A DNA stretch of 64,000 nucleotides from JAFGLZ01 sp964622545 (GTDB taxonomy: Bacteria > Planctomycetota > Phycisphaerae > UBA1845 > JAFGLZ01): contig CAZUQM010000008.1 in NCBI GenBank assembly GCA_964622545.1, positions 124,001-188,000 on the forward strand, in the 5' to 3' direction. A program made the translations under genes and the position numbers. How positions within the stretch are numbered: position 1 is the first letter of the stretch; each line of letters begins with the position of its first letter. Positions 57,829 to 64,000 of this stretch are shown piece by piece. The notes under the pieces were generated by a model. That model was not told the origin of the DNA, ran no database searches, and saw only the letters and a list, made by a program, of their open reading frames with translations.

Positions 57829-59858
57829 TGCGCTTCCTTCTTCGCAGCCATTCGGAAGTCCAGGTGCGGCGGCGGCGTCAGCTCGTCCCGGACCCGCTGG
57901 ATCAGGGCGTCATCGAACGCGACGCCCTGCTCGGCGGCCAGCCTCTTGGCCCGGCAGGCGTACCAGAGGTCGGTCAGCAAGACCTCGCCCTCGCGGACCG
58001 TGACCAACTCGAAATGACCCGCCAGCATCGCCTCGGCGCGGTCGAGGTCGTCCAGCTCGAGGCAGGCCCAGACCTCCAAGGCACGTATGCGGCCGTCATC
58101 GCCAACGCGCTGCGGCAATACGCCGATCACGTCGAGCATCTGCTCAGGCCGGCCGGCGTCGCGCAAGAGCGTCAGGCATTCGACCGCCAGGGGCTTCAGA
58201 TCCGGCTGCATCCCAAGGGCACGGACCGCCAGATCGGCGGCCTCGTTCCTGCGGTCTTGCCGCGCCCGCAGCACGGCCAGGTTGCGAAGTCCCCACGCCG
58301 ACGGTGCCCGTTCGAGCGATCGCTGCCAGGCCTCGTCGGCGGCGTCGAGGTCGCCGTCATGGTAGGCCATCACCCCCAGATGGAGCCAGGCCAGCCCGTG
58401 ATCGCTTCGTCCCGCCTCGACGGAGGCTCGCAATCTCTCCCGCCAGGCCTCTTGCACCATCCACGCGCCCGGCGGCTCATCCGGCGGACGCTCCGGGAAT
58501 ACGCCGTCGTGGAGCAGCCGGAGCCACGGCTCTTGATCCTGGCCCGTGGGCCCCTCGGCGAACGGCCTGGCCTCTGTCGATAGAGGCGCCAGACCCTCGG
58601 CGATGCGACGCTCGTTCTCGAGCGCACCCCAGCCGGACCCGGTCTGGATGAGAACGTCCACGTCCCTGGCGGCGGCCTGGCTGTCGGTCAGCTCCTGCTC
58701 GAGCGCGTCGTCGGGTATCGTTGCCTCGATGGCCCGCTCGCCCACGGACCATGCGGCCGGCCAATCCGCGCCGTGGGCGGCGGCGGGGTCGACCTCCAGC
58801 AGGCCGTAGGCCTCGAGCCACGTCCATTCGGCCCCGGCCGGCATGGGGGTCGTATGCGATTGCGTCCACGACAGGCCGGCCTGGAGCTCGATGTAGGGGT
58901 GTCCGGGCTCGGTCAGAAAGTCCTGCCAGCGGCGCCCGCCGGGACCCATGCCCCACACGAAGAGCTTCCGGCCGATGAGCCGCGCGGTGGACGTCTGGAA
59001 GAGGCCCGCCCCGTGGCGGTCTACGGCGGCGATCCAGCGGCGGCGACCGTCGGGAATACGGTAGAAGAAGTCGCCGGAGGTGGGCGCGTTGGTGGCATAG
59101 GTCACGTCCCTGCCTTCGTGCAGGGGGATCGGGACCTGGTGCAGACAACCCTTGTAGCCGTGCTTGTAGGCGCGGTCGGCGGGGACGAGCACACGCACGT
59201 CCGGCGCCTCGGGCACGGCGATGTTCGACCACCAGTACATGGGCACGTCGCGGTCGGTCGGGTTGATCAGTCGGACGCGGACGAACAGCACCGGCCAGGC
59301 GAGGGGCAGCCACGTGTCGATCTGGAAGACCACCCCACGGAATCGGTCGAACTCGAAGAGCCGCAGTGCCGGCTCGCCGTCCGGACGCGTGACGGCCGCG
59401 GCGAAGATCGGTGAGCACGTGTGCGTCGCGTGGCCCCGCACCGACACGTTCCACTCGACACCGCCGCTGATCCAGGCGTTGCGGATGGCCAGGTTGGCCG
59501 GCTGAATGACCGGGTTGACGTAGAGCAGCTCCCTCCCCGACGGCTTGTGCACCAGCGACCACAATCGGCCTCCGTATTCGAGGAGGAACGTCGCCCGCAA
59601 GACGTCGTTCTCGAGCACCGCGACCCGTTGGTCCATGGGCGTGCGGACGCGATCGTAGCCGTCGAGAAGCCGGTACGGTAGATAGCTTCGCACCGTGCCC
59701 TCATGCAGGCCCGCGCGGTCGACCCGCGGGATCGACTCGTCGGCCTCGGCCTCGACCTCGTGCCCGAAGGCCGGTTCCAACGGCGGCAGCGGGTTTTTCT
59801 CGCCCAGACCCGCCGTGGGGATCGACCAGGTGGTCAACGACAGACTGCTTGCGCTCAT
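57825..59858 (-). CDS. DUF5107-domain protein with C-terminal TPR repeats
   Basis: A 677-residue protein. Residues ~75-360 match what I recall of DUF5107 (L-E-N-D-V-L-R-A-T-F-L-L-E-Y-G-G-R-L-W-S-L, G-G-V-E-W-N, Y-W-W-S-N-I-A-V-P), a beta-sandwich resembling aldose epimerases and galactose-mutarotase-like domains. Residues ~490-640 are TPR helices (A-W-L-H-L-G-V-M-A-Y-H-D-G-D-L-D-A-A-D-E-A-W-Q-R-S-L). No signal peptide is visible, so it is probably cytoplasmic, acting on sugars or oligosaccharides; activity unproven. It is the first gene of the operon with the beta-helix and WD40 genes. Confidence 0.75.
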   Translation of the reverse strand: MSASSLSLTTWSIPTAGLGEKNPLPPLEPAFGHEVEAEADESIPRVDRAGLHEGTVRSYLPYRLLDGYDRVRTPMDQRVAVLENDVLRATFLLEYGGRLWSLVHKPSGRELLYVNPVIQPANLAIRNAWISGGVEWNVSVRGHATHTCSPIFAAAVTRPDGEPALRLFEFDRFRGVVFQIDTWLPLAWPVLFVRVRLINPTDRDVPMYWWSNIAVPEAPDVRVLVPADRAYKHGYKGCLHQVPIPLHEGRDVTYATNAPTSGDFFYRIPDGRRRWIAAVDRHGAGLFQTSTARLIGRKLFVWGMGPGGRRWQDFLTEPGHPYIELQAGLSWTQSHTTPMPAGAEWTWLEAYGLLEVDPAAAHGADWPAAWSVGERAIEATIPDDALEQELTDSQAAARDVDVLIQTGSGWGALENERRIAEGLAPLSTEARPFAEGPTGQDQEPWLRLLHDGVFPERPPDEPPGAWMVQEAWRERLRASVEAGRSDHGLAWLHLGVMAYHDGDLDAADEAWQRSLERAPSAWGLRNLAVLRARQDRRNEAADLAVRALGMQPDLKPLAVECLTLLRDAGRPEQMLDVIGVLPQRVGDDGRIRALEVWACLELDDLDRAEAMLAGHFELVTVREGEVLLTDLWYACRAKRLAAEQGVAFDDALIQRVRDELTPPPHLDFRMAAKKEAQ

Positions 59859-60143
59859 ACGTCTTTCGGTCCCCAGGTGGACGCCTCGATTGATGGACGC
59901 CCCTTCTACTCGATCGTGTCGGCCGCGTCATCCCCCACGGCCGGAGCGACGTCCGACCCGGGGTTCGTTCGCGGCTTCGACCAACAGCGGTTAGACTACG
60001 CGTCCACGGGTACGGGCCCGAGCGGGCCTGGGCGTGACCTGCTCCCCGTGGACCGTTCCCAGTCAGGGCGACTGGGCTCCATGGTCCCTAGGGGGGTCGA
60101 GGTTGACGCCAACCGGCCTTGGATGCCAGAGGGAAGGACCGCC

Positions 60144-61313
60144 ATGAAGATCACGGAGATCGCATGCCACGTCGTCGTCGTGCCGGACGTCGCCGAGGAC
60201 GCGTGCAGCAGCGCCCAAGACGACATCATCGTGGTCATCCATACCGACGAGGGGCTGACGGGGGTGGGCGAGACTGACACCAATCCGTGGGTCGCCAAGG
60301 CGATGATCCAGGCCAAAGGGACGCACTGCATGGCCCGCTGCCTGAGCGACCTGCTGGTGGGCGAGAATCCGCTTCAGGTCGAGGCCCTGTGGGACAAGCT
60401 GTACGTTCAGAGCGCCATGACGGGCCGCCGGGGCCTGGGCATCTGTGCGATCGGCGCCCTCGACATGGCCCTGTGGGACCTTCGCGGCAAGGCCCTGGGG
60501 GTGCCGTGCTGGCAGCTCCTGGGCGGGGCCAAGCAGCCGCATATCGTCCCGTACGCATCGCTGTTGCCCGACGGCGACACGATCGAGGCGTATCAGCGGA
60601 ACCTCGTCGAGCGAGCGGTCCAAGCCAAGCAGGCCGGCTTCCGGGCGGCCAAGATGGAGGTCTGCCTCCGCGGTCCTTACAGCCACAACGGCCTGCAAGA
60701 GAGCGACGCCACGATCGTCGAGACCGTCGCGGCCTGCCGCGAGGCCGTCGGACCCGAGATGACGATGATGGTCGACGTCGTCTACGGTTGGCCGGACGCC
60801 AAACAGGCCCTGGCGGCGTGCCGGCTGCTCGAGCCGTACGACCTGTTCTTCCTCGAGACGCCGCTGCCCGTGGACGACGTCTCGGGCCACGCGTTCCTGG
60901 CCGAGCACACCCCGATCCGCATCGCCTCGGGCGAGTGGCTCACCACGCGGCATGAGTTCATCGACCTGCTCGATCGCGGACGTGTCGACGTCGCCCAGCC
61001 CGACATCGGCCGCGTGGGCGGCCTGACCGAGGCCCGACGGGTTGCCGAGCTGGCGGGCGATCGAGGACGGCTGATGGTGCCGCATTGCTGGAAGACAGGC
61101 ATCGGCATCGCGGCCTCGGCGCATCTGGCGGCCGCGACTGCGCACTGCCCGTTCATCGAGTACCTGCCTGCGGACCTATGTGATTCAGCGCTGCGGCGCG
61201 AGATCGCCGACGAGGGCCTGACCATGACCGACGGCGTGCTCGCCCTGCCGGACAAGCCCGGTCTGGGGGTCGAGGTCGCCATGGACGCGATCGAGCGTTA
61301 TCGCGACGGGTGA
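60144..61313 (+). CDS. Enolase-superfamily sugar-acid dehydratase (mandelate-racemase/MLE type)
   Basis: Start ATG 60144 with GGAAGGA upstream, 389 residues. The N-terminal capping domain is followed by a barrel with K170-x-E172, D211 (M-M-V-D-V), E238 (F-L-E-T-P-L) and E264 (A-S-G-E-W) as metal ligands, a D-V-A-Q-P-D-I-G segment, and H314 in V-P-H-C-W. This set fits the mandelate-racemase subgroup of acid-sugar dehydratases (galactonate, fuconate, rhamnonate). The exact acid is unknown; the surrounding rhamnosidases make rhamnonate or fuconate attractive, but that is inference. It diverges from the DUF5107 gene. Confidence 0.82.
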   Translation: MKITEIACHVVVVPDVAEDACSSAQDDIIVVIHTDEGLTGVGETDTNPWVAKAMIQAKGTHCMARCLSDLLVGENPLQVEALWDKLYVQSAMTGRRGLGICAIGALDMALWDLRGKALGVPCWQLLGGAKQPHIVPYASLLPDGDTIEAYQRNLVERAVQAKQAGFRAAKMEVCLRGPYSHNGLQESDATIVETVAACREAVGPEMTMMVDVVYGWPDAKQALAACRLLEPYDLFFLETPLPVDDVSGHAFLAEHTPIRIASGEWLTTRHEFIDLLDRGRVDVAQPDIGRVGGLTEARRVAELAGDRGRLMVPHCWKTGIGIAASAHLAAATAHCPFIEYLPADLCDSALRREIADEGLTMTDGVLALPDKPGLGVEVAMDAIERYRDG

Positions 61314-61412
61314 GAGCGAGGCCGCCTAACACCCGCACGGTCCAGCGCGGTAGGATAGCGGCGGCCAGCCGGCTTCATTCATCGCGAGCCTGATGGACTG
61401 GAGACAACCGCC

Positions 61413-61712
61413 ATGCATGTCATCATGGATCTGTGCATCGTGCCGCTCGGCGTCGGGGTGTCCGTCTCGAAGTACGTGGTCGCGTGCGAGCGGGTCCTCG
61501 AACAGGCCGGCCTGAGCTACGCGCTGCACGCCTACGGCACCAATGTCGAGGGCGAGTGGGACGCGGTCTTCGAGGCGGTCAAGCGATGTCACGAGGTCGT
61601 CCACGAGATGGGCGCCCCGCGGATCAGCACCACCATCAAGTGCGGCACGCGGACCGATCGCGATCAGACGATGCAGGACAAAATCCGCAGCGTCGAGGAG
61701 AAGCTCCAGTAG
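61413..61712 (+). CDS. MTH1187/YkoF-family thiamine-binding protein
   Basis: A 99-residue single-domain protein with GGAG upstream. M-D-L-C-I-V-P-L-G-V-G-V-S-V-S-K-Y-V, H-A-Y-G-T-N-V-E-G-E-W and R-I-S-T-T-I-K-C-G-T-R are diagnostic of the MTH1187/YqgV family of small thiamine-binding or thiamine-pyrimidine-binding proteins. It is soluble and cytoplasmic. Its place between a sugar dehydratase and NagA is not obviously functional; the three may simply share a transcript. Confidence 0.9.
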   Translation: MHVIMDLCIVPLGVGVSVSKYVVACERVLEQAGLSYALHAYGTNVEGEWDAVFEAVKRCHEVVHEMGAPRISTTIKCGTRTDRDQTMQDKIRSVEEKLQ

Positions 61713-61789
61713 GCGTCTGTGATGCGTAGGCCACCGGCCCGGGCCTGCAAGCGCGAAGCCGGTTCCCTTACACTTGCCGAGATCGGCGC

Positions 61790-62980
61790 ATGTCCGCTCA
61801 CGTCCTGAACAACGCACGCCTCTGGATCGGCGACGGCACGAGCTACCGCGGCCACCTCGTCCTCGACGGGGATACGATCGCCGAGGTCGCGCCGGGGGTC
61901 TACCTGGGTGACCTGCCGGCGGAGGACCTCGGCGGCGCGGCCGTGTCGCCGGGGTTGATCGACTTGATGGTCCTCGGCGGGTTCGACCTGAGCATCCTCC
62001 GCGACGACCCCGGCGAGATCGCCCGGCGCTACGTCCGCCTGGGCGTCACGTCGGTGCAGTTCTGCAGCGGCACACTGCCCTGGCAGGCCATGGTGGCGAT
62101 CTGCGACAAGATCCGCCCGGCCCAGGCCGAAGACCGGCCCGACGCCTCACGCATCCTCGGACTGTACCTCGAGGGACCGTTTCAGCAGCCGGACCTGACG
62201 GGGGCGAGCCTGGCGATGCATGCGCTCCAGCCCACGCCGAGCGCGGTGCAACGTCTGCTCGACGACCTCGGGCCGGCCGTGACCATGGTCAACGTGGCGC
62301 CGAGTTGGGCGGGCGCTCCGGCCGCGGTGCGTCGTCTTCGGCAGGCGGGCAAGGTCGTCTCGATGGCCCACTCGAACGCGTCGGCCGCCGAGGTCCTCGA
62401 CTGCATCGCCGCCGGGACGACGGTGCTGGGGCATTGCTGGGACAACAACAGCGGCCGGATCGGCGATTCAGGCGTCCAGCAGCCTACGCTGGAGCACGTG
62501 GCGCTGATCGATCATCGCATTCAGGCCATCCACCTGATCAGCGACGGTGTGCACGTCGATCCGCTACTGGTCAAGCTGATCCTCCGGTGCCGCGGGGTCG
62601 AGGCGGTCTGTCTGGTGACCGACGCCGTGATCCGCGCCGGTTGCCCGGACGGGCCCTACGAGTGGGACGACGGCCGGCGGTTCACCAAGGAGGGCGGGGT
62701 GGGCAGGACCGACAGCGGCTGGCTGGCCGGCAGCGCGCTGCTGCTGCCCGATCAGCTCCGTAACTTCGTCGGGATGACCGGGCTTCGGCCCGAACTGGCG
62801 GTGCGGACCGTGACGTACAATCCGGCACGGTCGCTGGGCTTGTCCGATCGGATGGGCCGCCTCGTTGCGGGGTGTGCGGCCGACCTGGTGTTGTGGGACG
62901 ATGGGCTTCGCGTGCGTCGCGTCTGGCGCGGCGGGCGGGAGCTGGCCGACGTATCGGACTACGGCGAGGTCGTCGGCTAA
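61790..62980 (+). CDS. nagA: N-acetylglucosamine-6-phosphate deacetylase NagA
   Basis: A 396-residue amidohydrolase. The fingerprint residues match E. coli NagA: Glu129 (L-E-G-P-F), His194 (M-A-H-S-N-A-S), His215 (L-G-H-C-W-D-N-N), a D-G-V-H-V-D motif at residue 252 onward, and Asp278 (V-T-D-A-V). The N-terminal D-x-H-x-H motif is absent, as in E. coli NagA. It removes acetate from GlcNAc-6-phosphate in amino-sugar catabolism. Its stop overlaps, on the opposite strand, the stop of the epimerase gene by four bases. Confidence 0.9.
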   Translation: MSAHVLNNARLWIGDGTSYRGHLVLDGDTIAEVAPGVYLGDLPAEDLGGAAVSPGLIDLMVLGGFDLSILRDDPGEIARRYVRLGVTSVQFCSGTLPWQAMVAICDKIRPAQAEDRPDASRILGLYLEGPFQQPDLTGASLAMHALQPTPSAVQRLLDDLGPAVTMVNVAPSWAGAPAAVRRLRQAGKVVSMAHSNASAAEVLDCIAAGTTVLGHCWDNNSGRIGDSGVQQPTLEHVALIDHRIQAIHLISDGVHVDPLLVKLILRCRGVEAVCLVTDAVIRAGCPDGPYEWDDGRRFTKEGGVGRTDSGWLAGSALLLPDQLRNFVGMTGLRPELAVRTVTYNPARSLGLSDRMGRLVAGCAADLVLWDDGLRVRRVWRGGRELADVSDYGEVVG

Positions 62981-64000
62981 GGTGCCCCCTCGGCGTCTTC
63001 GCCGAACAGGCACAGGGCCTCCAGTTCGCGCCAGCAGACATACAGGCCACGCGGCACGTGGAAGCAGCCCTTCCACTTTCCGCCCTTCAGGTCGAGCAAT
63101 CGCTCGCCGCGACGGGTCATGTAGCCGAACCACTCACCGTAGTCGGGATCGGCGAAGTGACTCCACGCGTAGTCGTGCACGTGCTCGAACCAGGCCCATA
63201 CGTCGCGGCGCCCCGTGAGGCCGTAGGCCATGAGGAGCGCCACGAGGGCCTCGATGTGGACCCACCAGAGCTTCTGGTCCCACTCGAGTTGCTGCGGCGG
63301 CTTGTCGTCGGCGTCCAGGAAGTAGAAGAGACCGCGCCACTCTGCGTCCCAGCCGCGCTCCAGCAGTCGCACCAGCGTCTCGACCGCCTCCTCGATCAGG
63401 TGTCGATCGTTCTGCCGGCGGGCGATGTCCATCACGAACCACATGGCTTCGATGCCGTGGCCCGGACAGGTCAGGCGTCCGTCGAAGCTGTCGATCCGTG
63501 AGCCGTCGAGCGCGACGTGCTCGTAGATGATGCCGCGCTGCGGGTCGCGAAAGGTGTTCATGATCTCGTCGATGCACGACGCCACGACCCGTTGGATCTC
63601 GTCGGGGTCGAGCAACCATTCGAGCTCCAGGACGAGATTGGACAGGATCATCGGCAGGTCGAAGGATTTCATCGGCCGCGTGCCCGGGACGATCTTGTTG
63701 TAGATGCCCTTGGGGTTCTCGCGGCGCGCCAGGATGTTGCGATAGGTCCGCAGCGCGACGTCGCGGGCGTGCTCGTCGCCGGCGGCCAGGGCGTACTGGC
63801 TCAGGCCCATCGCGGCGAAGCAGTCGGAGAAGAGGCTGTACGGCTGGACGAGCGGACGGCCATGCCGGTCGAGGGCGAAGTACCAGTTGCCGTCGTCGTC
63901 CATGCCGTGCTCGAGGAGGAAGCAGGTCCCGTGACGGGCCGTCTCGAGCCATTCCTCGCGCTGCTCGAGCCGGTTGACGAGCATCGCGTAGGTCCAGATC
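62977..64000 (-). CDS. N-acylglucosamine 2-epimerase-like (AGE) protein, 5'-truncated at the window edge
   Basis: The frame stays open through position 64000 (a W-T-Y-A-M sequence precedes the first visible Met), so the start lies beyond the window; about 340 residues are seen. The (alpha/alpha)6 barrel shows R-T-Y-R-N-I-L-A-R-R-E-N-P-K-G, C-P-G-H-G-I-E-A-M-W-F with the catalytic-type His, and W-V-H-I-E-A-L-V-A. The family interconverts GlcNAc and ManNAc or epimerises free sugars such as cellobiose. With nagA alongside, an amino-sugar role is likely. Confidence 0.88.
   Translation of the reverse strand, partial: IWTYAMLVNRLEQREEWLETARHGTCFLLEHGMDDDGNWYFALDRHGRPLVQPYSLFSDCFAAMGLSQYALAAGDEHARDVALRTYRNILARRENPKGIYNKIVPGTRPMKSFDLPMILSNLVLELEWLLDPDEIQRVVASCIDEIMNTFRDPQRGIIYEHVALDGSRIDSFDGRLTCPGHGIEAMWFVMDIARRQNDRHLIEEAVETLVRLLERGWDAEWRGLFYFLDADDKPPQQLEWDQKLWWVHIEALVALLMAYGLTGRRDVWAWFEHVHDYAWSHFADPDYGEWFGYMTRRGERLLDLKGGKWKGCFHVPRGLYVCWRELEALCLFGEDAEGAP

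Overview
The window looks like a high-GC chromosome segment, most likely from a planctomycete (perhaps Phycisphaerae) or a close PVC relative, possibly metagenome-derived. This is inferred from the gene mix. There are many exported beta-propeller proteins, HzsA-like CXXCH proteins, a Tat-exported Gfo/Idh/MocA protein, a DUF5107-TPR protein, McsA/McsB, a DnaA with a G-N-K-N-H-S-T-V domain IV signature, and several dispersed hairpin repeats. No rRNA, tRNA, transposase, CRISPR array or phage gene was recognised. Almost every gene start is supported by a GGAG-type ribosome binding site, and many neighbours are coupled by ATGA overlaps.

Layout. 1-14184: exported carbohydrate-active enzymes around a housekeeping uvrC. 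These are a truncated sialidase-esterase fusion, a six-hairpin/discoidin protein, a GH20-like protein, a metallophosphoesterase, an alpha-L-rhamnosidase and an alpha/beta hydrolase. 14451-17585: a PQQ-type propeller with a degenerate methyltransferase-like N-terminus. 17718-23759: a core block with mcsA-mcsB (protein arginine kinase), a double GNAT, a putative oriC, dnaA and an archaeal-type phosphoglucosamine mutase. 24054-30593: an alpha/beta hydrolase fused to gamma-glutamyltransferase, DinB, an EEP phosphatase, a hot-dog thioesterase and a GH32/43-like propeller.

30603-45931 is a run of nine minus-strand genes. Its tightly packed core is TolB-like propeller > lipoprotein > MBOAT O-acyltransferase (AlgI type) > AlgJ/AlgX-like SGNH protein > Kelch-like propeller. 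A GH127-like Zn/Cys hydrolase lies upstream and a second, larger rhamnosidase downstream. This core is the best candidate for an undescribed system: an extracellular polysaccharide O-acetylation machine packaged with surface propellers and debranching glycosidases. 46261-54856 encodes three large exported propeller proteins, each with two CXXCH haem motifs. 54916-59858 is a coupled operon of DUF5107-TPR, beta-helix and WD40 proteins. 60144-64000 holds an acid-sugar dehydratase-like enolase-superfamily enzyme, a thiamine-binding MTH1187 protein, NagA and a truncated GlcNAc 2-epimerase-like protein; the last two point to amino-sugar catabolism.

Between genes lie at least three kinds of repeat: a ~120-140 bp palindromic element (inverted copies near 3000 and 23975, degenerate pieces near 39980 and 42570), short hairpins with a conserved TTCA or TCCT loop and compensating stems, and a 32-bp tandem repeat. 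Two of the TTCA hairpins flank a start codon, and one of them appears to be translated.
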